Positions 48,351 through 60,500 of a stretch of DNA of 64,000 nt are shown here, piece after piece. A program made the position numbers and the translations under genes. The notes beneath the pieces are model-generated. The model made no database searches. It was not told the DNA's origin and saw nothing but the letters and a program-made list of their open reading frames with translations. The DNA is from Pterobdella sp. o SKG-2022 (Eukaryota; Annelida; Clitellata; Hirudinida; Piscicolidae). The stretch is from assembly GCA_964035795.1 (NCBI GenBank), contig OZ038323.1, positions 11,260,109 through 11,324,108 on the forward strand, given 5' to 3'. Position 1 is the stretch's first letter; every line of letters starts with the position of its first letter.

Positions 48351-51300
48351 GCTCTTCAGGATTTCACATGCATTTCACTTTTATACTGCGCTCTGTCGTC
48401 CATTCTGTTTGCTTTTTATTTTCTCATCATCATTTCTTTCAGTTTTATTATTTTTTTATTTGTAAAGTTTTTTGTTGTTTTTATTCACTGTTTTTCATTT
48501 ATTAAATGTTTCATGTCATTTTATTGATATTCATGTTCTTCGACATTATAAATATAGTTTTACCTTGAAATTCTTTACTTTCACCGTAATTATTTGTACT
48601 TTAATATTTCAGTCACTTTATATAAGTTCTTGCGGCGTTTTGAAGCTGTATCATTGTCACTATTTGCTCATCTTTTAATGCTAAACCATCAATATACAAC
48701 TGTGGTGTTGCTCTATATATCGCCAAAGCTCCTCAAAACAACGCCATCGGCAACGACCAATAGCAGCCAAAGGTCCCCGTCGATAATATCCAATTTTTTT
48801 GTGGAGTTTTGAATTTTTGAATAATTATAATTAATCAAAGATATATATTTAGTCATCATAAATAAATTATATGGTTAATATTAAAATAATTAAATACAAG
48901 CACTAAATGTTTTGAGAGTAACATTAAATGATGTATAAGCGGGGATAAATGCAACACAAAATCGCCGGTAGTTTCGGGTAGTGTTGACTGGTTGTATCTA
49001 TTTACTGACGTATGTTTTATAGTGCTACGTATAAATGATAAAGATTTAAATCAAAATAAATTTTTCATAATTAATTGGTATTATTTTTTGTTTCATTATA
49101 TTTAGTTCTTAACAGGGAATATATTCCTTCGATAACTTAGTCTCCAATGTTTTCTTGCTGAGCCATTTTGGAATTAATATCACCTTGATAAATATCGTCA
49201 TTATTATCAATTTATTATTTCCAATACAATATCATCTTTCAAATACCTTCCAAAATCACCTTGAAGCTTGACTGTGGCACCAAGACGGAAGGTGCCTCTT
49301 TGAAGAGTCATATCACCACATATTATTACGTGCCTATCGAACCTTCACAATCATACCTCTCTCGGTCTTTCTCGCCATTCTTCGAGATTCCAGCGATAGC
49401 CGTTTTTATTTTTGTTGTTAATTATTTTTTTATTATGCTGATAGTTATCCTTGTTATTACGAGTTATGTATGTTATCGGTTTATATATTAGTTAATGCCA
49501 TTTTTTATTTTGATTTTAAGCATATGTTATAGATACATTATCAAATAGTTGATATGATTGGAGAACATAACGATCTCGAAATGTCACCACGGCATAATCA
49601 CATTCTACCTCATAACGATCTGTGCTTCTGTCTGTCTCTTTGTGGTTCTTTTTTTTTTGTGTACCTCTGCCTTCTTGTATGTGCTTCTGTCTTTATGTGT
49701 GCCTCTGTCTGTTTTTGTCCGTCTTTCTTTTTATGCGTGCCTCTGTGTGTTTTTCAGTCTGTTTGTGTGCTTCCACGTTTGCTTATGTGCCCAGTATTTA
49801 CCGCATGTATTGAAGCGGTCTTGCTTTGCCATTTTGTGTGATTTTTGAAAGGTTATGTTGTTTGGTTCAAGCACTTTTCGTATTTCAAAGTTCTTCTTGC
49901 CATGTCGACGCTAAGAAGGCCTCAGTGTGTTGCATTAGGGCCATATCTGTTCACGTTTGTACTCACCATAGTTTTGATATCTTTTTATTGCGAATATTGG
50001 ACATTTGGCACAGATAATGATATTTGACACTAAAATGTCCACCACTACCAGGCCATTTGAATTTACCCTGTACATATTTTGTAAATACGATTTGCTAATA
50101 AAATTCTGAATCTTCAATATTTTATGCAACATCGAGATATCTTCAATTTTAAATGTTTTTGAGTTATATTTGGAAATACGCCGAAATATTTGAATTCAAA
50201 ATCGCTTGCGCCATGTGAGCATCTGGATATAAAATTTTATTGAAGCTTTGTAGCTGTCAAAAGTAATAGTATCCATAAAACTAATTAAAAAATCAATTCT
50301 TTCCTTTGACTGGACAATATCAACATAGGAAACTTTGGACTAGCAACTTCATCAACACAATCATACCATTCCTGTTTCGTGGTTAAATCAGAGATAAGTT
50401 CATTAGCAAAAAAATTGTTTGTGTCAGTCTCAATCTTAAGCAGTTACGGAAAAGTTTATGTAAGATCAAGAACTTGTTTTCTCACTAAATAAAAGGAAGA
50501 TGAAACACAACCGGATGTTTTTTCAGCCACGGCAGCTTAAAAGTCGATTTTAATCATCAAATGCTTTCACCAGGATGGTGTCAAAGGCATGTTGGTGTCA
50601 TGGTTAAATTAAGCTAAGTGATGCTTCAAGAAGTAAACTTTCGTTTAAGCCATCTTAACGGTGGAAAATCTTTATAATTTCGTCAAATTTTCTTATAAAT
50701 ATCATTTAACTAAAATTAGTAATTAGTTCCTTTAGTCAAACCATGTTTTATATGGACTTGAATTTCGCAATCAGTTATGATATGATTTTGCTTACCAAAA
50801 TTTGAGCCAAACTTGTGGAAAAACTTGCTTAGAAAAAATTTCTCGTGTTAGAGGCGTTTATTATATTTATTAATATTATTACATTTCTTAATTTACCAAT
50901 GAAAATTAAGTAATCACTAAAAAATTTAATAAATAAATAAATATAGCGTTAAAATGGATTATATTTTTGATTGTACAAATTAGTTATTACCTAAAAAAAT
51001 TGATATTAATAAAAATTTTGCCAATTAACACATTAAATATAAATAATATTTTTCATCATAATATACTTTTTTTTCAATTATATTATTATTTTTATTACTA
51101 TTACAGACATTTAATCACCGAACTGATCAGGTAACTCAAAAGACCATCGATCATTCTGCACAGCTGGTCTCCGTCTGTGCTCATATGCTCCTACAATGGT
51201 TACTATCGCTTACAAATTGTATACTGTAATAGCCACCTCGGCTCTTACTCATTTTTAATAACCTCTTATTAGGAGTTTAGATTTTTGTGTATATATGTAT

Positions 51301-51555
51301 GTAGTTATTTTGATATTTTTTGCTGGTTCAAGGACGTGCTATTGTTTGCCGTTGTATCTGATGAGTTTTTGTTTCACGTTCGAAAAGTAAACTTTGTTTC
51401 TTAACCTCGCTTCATTTGCCGCCAGAACACTCCACGAATTAACAGATTGTATAACTCAATATGATCGCTCACTGAATCCTATATGAATTTTGTAGATAAA
51501 TAAGACTTTGATTATTTAATACTTATCTACATGTTTGTGAGTCAATTTCTTCGAC
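48351..51555. other. Intergenic, no convincing gene
   Basis: AT-rich. The frames at 49558-50027 come from TGTG/CTCTGTCTG-type low complexity. A frame at 49261-49491 ends in a long hydrophobic run but lacks splice or family support. An acceptor-preceded frame of about 40 codons at 51106-51230 is unassigned. Confidence 0.55.
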
Positions 51556-54500
51556 ATGACCACTAAACTTATTTTTCTCTTTCTCCCATGTAAGTTCCGT
51601 TCGTTTTCATTTTATAATGTTAAACCATGTTATTTCCACATGAGATGCTCATGAAGTTGTAAAAGATTCATTGATAGGGTTGTCATCAATACCCAGATAC
51701 TCTGGTATTATCACAAACGTACTTTGATATTAACTCATACATGCGGTTTGACCGTGGCAAGGAGGTGTTGAAGGGGGCGGAAAGGAGGATAGCTGTGAGG
51801 TTCCGATACTGCAGTGATAAAGGTCACGAAATTTAAATTCATCGTTCCATGTGATTACAGCTTTAACCAAATAAATGGCAAATTTTTCGTTTATGTTATG
51901 TAATAGAGATTTTAACCCACTTGATTTGATAAGCAGATATATATTGGCAAAAAACAATCGTTTGTCAATGGTTTCTTCATTTAACAAACTAATTATCTAT
52001 TCAAAGGCGTTTTGTTCTACCAAAGCGGACAAGACGGCTATTTTGCTTTAGGGGTGAATTCCAACAAAATCTACATAGAATGGAAAACATCCAACATTGT
52101 GGTTGAGGTAGGCCTTCATCATTTTAAGACATCAGTTAGTCAAGATTTGAATACATCCGAAACCACATTTTTACCATATATCTCACATTGAAGCTCATAG
52201 TTAAATAATGAAGATTGATAGAGAGGTTGAGTGAAATGACCTTAGCACAGATTAATGTTAAAACAGCACACTACTGACAGTTGTATGTAGGCAATGGGAA
52301 CCTTCAAAAAAACCAGAGTAATTTTGTGGTTGTCGACAGTCTGTCCCACCGACAACAAACCATTGCCTATGTTAACGGAGTGGTTGAAAAGGTTGACTAC
52401 CTGATAGTGCTGGATGAGGGCCTGGACATCAACAGACTTAGTGGGCCGTTGTATGTTGGAGGGTTCGTTGACGTTTCTCTCCTTCCCGTGAGTTACTTTT
52501 TATGACAGGTTTGTTTGATGTTGAAAATTAATGTTGTGAAACACAGATGAACACAGAGCGCTTGTCTGCTTATTTGGTGAGCTGCATAGAATCCATTGAA
52601 ACTGCAGATACTGTCCTTAACTTGACCAAATATGATTTTGCTCATGCCGTCTACAAAAGGTTCGTTTTTTAAATTTTGAACTGTATTTTTTTTTAATTTT
52701 TATAAACCGTGTCTCTAGTTGTCCCTCCGACTTTTGCGCTCCTCCCTCGGTCCTCACAACCACCTCCAAACAGGCCTTTGTGCTCATGAACATTACTGTA
52801 AAGTCTAGGACCAAAACTCATATCAGCTTCAAATTCAGAACAAAGTAAGATCAAATTCAATTTATTTGTTTCAAATCAAACTGATAAAAACAAATCTCTT
52901 AGAGATTCGGAAGGACTGTTGTTTTACATTGGAGGACCCGCCTACATGACACTTTTCCTGGTCGACGGAGGCAAGCTGGGACTGGGTCTAAACACCAGAG
53001 TATGTTTTTTAGAGTTGCTTGTACATCCATCACTCAAATGATATGAATCCACATTGAAGGGAACAGAGCCGGGTGCTTACAGCTACAGCAGTCTGGGTGG
53101 TTTCAATGATGGGACGTGGAAGTATGTGCAAGTCACAAGGTTCGACAAGTTTTTGATGCAAAAATAGAAATTATTTTGAATTAATTGCCTTGTAGGTCTA
53201 ACAACGTGGCCAACGTCACCAACGATAGAGGTTACCTCTTGACGACAACGAGATTTGGGAGTAGTGAGGAGTCAGGCTTTAACATGAATGCCCAAGCTTT
53301 CTACATGGCTGGAGTCAAGTAAGATTTTCGTGTTTAAACTTCAATATGAATCTGATTCAAATAAAAATGAACTTTTCAATTAATCAGAACCCGTCAAAAC
53401 CATCTGCCTCCAGCTGCCCAAAAATCCACAATCGGTAAGAGCTTAATTATTTTCGGCTTGTTTTTTATCAGCATGTTAGAACCCTGTTACTGACAGGCTG
53501 TTTTGAAGCTCCTCGCTTTGTGAGTTACAGCATCGCCTCCGAGGCCGCTCCTCTTCTCAGTTATGACAACCAGGTTTTCGAGTCCAGGTTTTTTATACAC
53601 TTTTAAATTTGATCTAAAATATTCTCAACAATTAATCAATAATTTGCAGGAACATCAAAATGGATGGCTGCTTCAACGCCCAAACATGCATTGACCAGCC
53701 CTGTCAGGCACCAAGCCAGATTTGCAACTTCAAGTCTGTGAATCACTTCAAACCAAAATTTCATTTATAACTCATCACAAACAATCTCAGGTGTGAGTGC
53801 GCTGCAGGCTTCTATCTTTTCCAACAGAACCCATTGCAGTGCCTCAACATCAACGACTGCCAATCAAATCCGTGCCTCAATAACGGGACTTGCAGCGACC
53901 TCATTCTGGACTTCAAATGCCAATGTCTTCCTCGTTTCACTGGTCAGTATGCAACTTTCTATCTTTATTCCCTAATAAATGCATAAATAAGTATTAAAAG
54001 AATACAATATATGGGTCATAGGAAAGACATGCGACAGAGAGAACTTTTGCTTCAGTGGTCCCTGTTTGAATGGAGGCACCTGCAATCCAGTTCTCAACAG
54101 CTTTACTTGCTCTTGCAACAGAGGATTCACTGGAGCTTTTTGTGAGACTGACATTGGTGAGGTTTCATTTTTATATCCAAACAAAACTGAACTGCTATCG
54201 GAATAAAGATGTTAAGTTTGAAGGATAATTCACAGACGAGTGTATTGGTTTGCCATGCAGGAATGGAGCTACATGCATTAACGGGGGAGGTTGAGCTTGC
54301 TTTAGTCCATCTCTACCTCAACTACTTCAACTAACCTTCTTTGAACCATTTCAGGCACGTTCAGTTGCAGGTGTACTGAGGGTTTCACTGGACTCACGTG
54401 CGCTGACGATGTAAATGAGTGCAATGGCAACCCGTGTAGGAATGGTGCCACCTGCATCAACTCTGTTGGGTCCTTCTCGTGCCAGTGTGCCCCAGGATGG

Positions 54501-57500
54501 ACAGGTCAGTGTTAATTGGTTTTTTTAGTTGTATTGCCTCTATTTTGTTTTTTTCTTGCAGGTAGGAACTGTGAACAAGAAGTGAATGAATGTGCTTCAA
54601 GACCGTGTCTCAACGGAGGAAATTGTGTCGACAACATTGGTGGTTTTACAGCTTAATATTTAAAACTCACTACATCATAAATTCTTTGCAGGCTTTTACA
54701 GATGCGTGTGTGTGGCTGGATTCACAGGAGTGAACTGTGAAGTGAACATCAACGACTGCGCTTCAAATCCCTGTTTGAACGGGGGAGTCTGCACTGATGC
54801 CATCAACTCCTATTCCTGCTCATGCCAGCCTGGATTCACTGGAAAAAACTGTGAAATCAACATCAGTTAGTTTAAACCATCAATGTGTTTATTTCTGAAT
54901 TACATAAATGTAAAATTGTTGAAAAAATTAATTACTGAAGTTACTTTAAGATGTCATTAAAAAATAAATAATTGTATAAATAATTATTGAAAATGAATGT
55001 ATTCATTTTTTTTTTCAAATGGCAGACGAGTGTGCTTCTCAACCATGCAGGAACGGAGGCACATGTGTGGACCGGGTGAACCAGTTCACATGCTCTTGTG
55101 TTTCTGGCTATACAGGTGAGAGGCTAGAATTCTTCTGAGTGTTTGTAATGAAAGATTGTTTTACAAACACTAGATTTATTTCAAATTTGAAAAGATTATA
55201 CTTTTCGAAAAATTTGTGAACATGAGTTTGAAATGAATGTCAGGGGTGCAATGTGAAGTTGACATTAACGAGTGTCAGTCAAGTCCCTGCGCCAACGGAG
55301 GAACCTGTCAGGACAGGGTGGGCTCCTTCAACTGCGTCTGTCTTCCTGGTTTTACTGGTGCTTGCTTTTTCTGTATTCAAAATTTATAATGTTGAAAAGT
55401 ACTTTATAAATCTATCAGTATCATAAGCCTCATGCAACCTCAGGACCAAGATGCGAGCGTGTCATAAACCTTTGTGAGTCGTTTCCCTGCGTCAACGGGG
55501 CCACTTGTGTCAATAGGGGAGTGTCCTTCACGTGCATTTGTGTGCCAGGCTTCACAGGCCTTACCTGCCAAGAAAACATTAACGAATGTGCTTCGAATCC
55601 CTGTCTCAATTCCGCCACTTGTCAAGACCTCATCAACTCCTACAGATGCTTGTGTGCTGTTGGATACACCGGTAACAACTGCCAGCTCGATATAGGTTAG
55701 CTAATGAATCTCATCAAAGAACATTCAGATGTACTTGGAACCACATTCATTTTCCCAGATGAATGCTCGCCAGCAAGCGGAAACCCCTGTTTGAATGGAG
55801 GGACGTGCCTTGATTTAATTGGTCGTTTTGAATGCCGTTGCAGACCTGGCTACAGCGGCACCAGGTGTGAGTCGAACATCGATGAGTGTGCATCACGTCC
55901 CTGTCTCAATGGAGGTGCAGTTTGCTTCCACATTGAATATTTCAAAATTTTTTTAGAGTATTACTGTTACGAATACATGTTTTTAGACTGTGTGGATGGC
56001 ATCAACTCGTACGAGTGTCGGTGCAGGGCTGGATTCACAGGCAAAAAGTAGCCATAATTCAATGTTTTTTCAAATGAAAGTCAACTAAAACGCTCAACAT
56101 TGCAGTTGTGAAGTGAACATAGACGAGTGCCTTTCAAATCCCTGTCGCAACTCGGGCACTTGCATCGACCAAGTCAATTCCTACAGGTTCATCCAATGTT
56201 GTTTAGTCATCCAAAAAATTCATTCAAATTTGTTACAGGTGCGTGTGTAGAAGAGGTTTTGAGGGGGCCAATTGTGAGACTGACATCAATGAATGTGCTT
56301 CCAACCCTTGCAAGAACAATGCTGTGTGCAACGATAGAGTGGCTGGCTTCGAGTGCCTGTGTCCCACTGGGTTTGAAGGTATGTTGGAATGAGGTGAAAT
56401 ATCATAATTTATAAACACACATGATTTTTGCAGGTGTTTTGTGTGAGAAGAATGTTGACGATTGCATCGGAAATGCTTGTCGGAATGGAGGGGTGTGTGA
56501 AGACGGTCTCAACAGATATACATGCAAATGTGGGTCAGGCTGGACTGGACAGTTCTGTGAACAAGTTGTCCACTTTATTATCAGCCTTCACATAGGGCAA
56601 ACAATAACACACTCCATACCTCTGCAGCAATTATACACCCATATAACTGCAACTACACATCGTAACAGGACATCAACGAATGCAGGACAAACATATGCGT
56701 GAACAACGCCACATGTGAGAACACACAAGGCAGCTACCATTGCTCGTGTCCATCTGGCTACCAAGGCCCAAAGTGCTCCCAAGATGTGGATGAGTGTGCC
56801 CAAAATGTCTGTGTCAACTATGTTCAGTGCATTAACACTCTGGGTTCCTATGTGTGCCAGTGCAGGCCAGGTGCCATTCAAGCCATTTCATAATCACTAT
56901 TGATATCATTGTAGCAAATTAGTGTGTATGCAACGTTGAATATTATCACGAAGGGTTTACTGGCAAGAATTGTGAACTGTCTCAAAACGCATGCTTGAGT
57001 CAGCCATGTTTCCATGGTGGTACCTGCACCAACCTTCCCTCTGGTGATGTTTTTGGTTCATAAAAATATTTATAAAACAATTATTTAAACAGCAATGTTT
57101 GAGCAGGTAGATACAGATGTGCCTGCCTTCCTAACTACATGGGTGAGAGGTGTGAGGCCATCATAAGGTAGGCTGCTTGGGTTTCATCTTTTAGTAGCAT
57201 CAACTTAATCCTGTTTCTAGTTTTAAAAAAATAATAAACAATAGAAATTCAAAGCATAATTTTTTATTTTTTAGGTTCTGTAATTTCACAAAACCTTGCT
57301 CCATATTTTCTACGTGCACCGACATAAATACAGGTAGGTTTCAATCCATCAAAGAAGCAAATCTCAAAGAATGATTGTTTTCAGGTGGCTACTCTTGCAG
57401 CTGTCGGCAGGGGTATACTGGTGTGCATTGCAGTGATGAGATCAATGAATGCCTGTCCACTCCATGCCGCAATGGGGGAACCTGTTTCGATCTTATCAAC

Positions 57501-60500
57501 TCCTACAGGTGTCTCTGTCCTCCAGGTTTTGCTCCATTATTTATTTAATATCATTAACTTTTGAGCTATTTCTTCGATAACTTTATTGAATTTTAAGATC
57601 AACAAACACAAAGTATTTATTTTTTTAAAAATCACGAAGCTTTTCGTAGGACTAGCTTACCTTATCACTTGATAATATAAGCTAGTCTTACGAAAAGCTT
57701 TGAAAGAAATACTTTGTATTTGTTGCTCTTACAATCTGAGTTACGCTATTAACTTCATTAACTTTATTGAGAATCTATTTACCTACTTATTCAGAATCGT
57801 AAAATAATGAAAACTTTGAAATTTTAAACCACTGACCGCAAGGGTTCACAAGTTTCAACTGCGGAATTGACATTGATGAGTGTGCGTCGTTTCCCTGCCA
57901 AAACGAGGGAGTGTGCACCCAGCCCAGACCCAACCATTATGAGTGTCAGTGTCGTGCTGGGTACGAAGGTGACATCTAAGCTATTTTCTTTAGTAAATTA
58001 GTTGAAAATATTTGTCCAAACTTTAAATAAGGGATCAATTGTGAAAAAGTCATTGACAATTGTAAGAGCAATCCTTGCCATGCCTACCAGCGATGCACCA
58101 ATGCTGTGAACTCTTTCACGTAAGATCTTGCTTTTATGGTGATAATCTTCATGACTCGAGATGACAATGCATTAAACTGTTGCAGCTGCTCATGTGTGGA
58201 AGGGTACACAGGAACCCAGTGTGAGGAGAGGAGTGACAAATGCGCCAGCAGTCCATGTCTGAACGGAGGAAGCTGCATTACTACTGCTGGGGACTCCTTC
58301 TACTGCCTATGTCCCGCTCCCTTCTCAGGAAACAACTGTCAAATCAGTGACGATGCTTGCAATCCAAACCCCTGTTTGCACCAGGGATCCTGCGTCAAAG
58401 ACTCTTCTCTTTCCCAACTGTTTAGGTGTATCTGCAGGTCCGGGTTCATAGGTGAGAGGTTGCATTATTGCGTTCAACCATTTCAAATTGATCTTTAAAC
58501 CTAGGTCAGAGATGCCAGGGAGACGTGCAAGAATGTTTGTCGAACCCCTGTCAAAATGGTGGCACATGCACCCCTAAAACAGACCTTGGGGGCTACTCTT
58601 GCCAGTGTCTTAATAACTTCGAAGGTTGGTGTTTTAATAATTTTTTTTTGTTGCTCTTCAAAACTTTTCAGTATTTCATTTTCAGAGGTTCAAAATTTCA
58701 AAATATTTTTTCAACACAGGAGTGAATTGTGAGTTAAACAGAGGCACTTTGCCTCCCAGCCATCCTTGTTCCACCTTCCCATGTCAGAACATGGGCACTT
58801 GTTTTCCTATATCTAACACAGGTCATCATTTATTTTCAAAAACTCATCGAATCTGACAAAAGTTTGTCTAATAGAATACAGATGCAACTGTTTGTCTGGG
58901 TGGACAGGAGCCACGTGTTCAGAGAACGTGAATGAATGCGTGCCAACGAATCCCTGCAAAAATGGAGGGCAGTGCCAAGATAACCAAGGCTCTTACAAAT
59001 GTATATGCGTCACTGGCTGGTCAGGTGTTGATTGTTCTATTAGTTCCTGTTCTCCCAACCTTTGTCCTGGCCAAAAGTGCCAGCCTCTTCCAGACGGAAC
59101 GCATGCTTGCTGTCCATTAGGTTCATTAATGGCTATATAATTTTATTACAATATTGTGATCAATATGCATATGAAAAATATATATCATGTTGGAACCCAC
59201 ACAGAAGCACAATATTGCCCCGACCCCTGCACCTCAAATCCCTGTCTGAACAGTGGCACCTGCCAAGCATCGTCAAGCTCCACCTACAAATGCATCTGCA
59301 CTAGCTTCACTTCTGGGGATCGGTGTGAAAAGGTGCTCATTGCCACATTTGAGGGAAGAAATTCCGCAGTCATTCCTATCCCAGACAATCCATCAAGGAT
59401 CAAAAGACAAGTTGAACTCTTGTTTTTAAAGTCATTTGAAATCTCTTTTGTTACAAACTTCCCAGATGCTCTGATCTTTTTTGCTTTGCAAGTGAGTTTT
59501 GTTTTGATTGGTGTTGTTTGCTATTTTCTATTTTAATGAAATTAGAAAATTTTACCGAATAATTTGCAGCCTATCGTGAATGATACAAAAGAGTACATGG
59601 TGATAGAGATTTTCGAAAAGCGTTTGAGAGTGGTGGTGAAGTTTTCAAAGGAGAATATCACTAACACCTTTGACATTGCCAACAATCTGAAACAAAAAAA
59701 CATAACCAAGGTCTCTATAGTGATAGCTGATGATGTGGTGCGCACATCAATAGAGCCATGTTTCATAGCAAACATAAGCGAATGTAGCTCCAACAGCAAA
59801 ATTACTCGAGATGATGTGGTTTGGCCCAAAAAAATGTACTTGGGAGCGGTTTCCAATTGGACCACTTTCATGCGCAGTAAAGTCAAATCTCGCTCCAACT
59901 TCATAGGCTGTTTAGGAGTTAGTCGATACCAATAACATCATTTAATATCAATTAATATTTTTCTATAAACTGCAGCCATTGACGATAGATGGAGAATATA
60001 AAGGCATAATAAACCAAGTGGCTGCGTTGATCAACGAGGAGGTGACAGAAAATCCTCTGCCCGGATGCCAAATTTTACCCAATTGCCAGTTACTATCATC
60101 TCTCTTCAATACTACTTTTAAAAATTTAACAATCAAAAAGATTCAATTAGTTATGTATATTTTATGAAAATGTTGTTATTTCCAAGACCAGACTATTGTG
60201 ATAATGGTGGCAAATGTGTAGACCTGTGGTCAAAGAAGGAATGTGAATGCATGCCAAGTTATGCGGGTGATAAGTGCCAAAGACAACAGGTCTGCTCATA
60301 TTTGATGGATTTTCACAAGTTTTTTTTTCCTATTTAGACTTCATTCTCTTTATCAATGACAATAGATAATCCACTTGCCGGGGTCAACAACTTTTGGATA
60401 TACTATACAACCATCGGCAAGTCCAAAAATTGAGTTTGATGTCACTTCCAATACATCAAATGGTTTCATCTTCTACACAGTGAGTCATGAACGACTAATA

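Noticed and set aside
49261..49491. Frame ending in a hydrophobic helix-like run
   Set aside because: Single unspliced frame in AT-rich DNA without a signal sequence or family match.
51106..51230. Acceptor-preceded open frame of about 40 codons ending LLSLTNCIL
   Set aside because: No upstream exon could be linked to it and no family is recognisable.
56588..56881. 97-residue minus-strand frame across the EGF array
   Set aside because: It is the antisense shadow of EGF exons on the plus strand.
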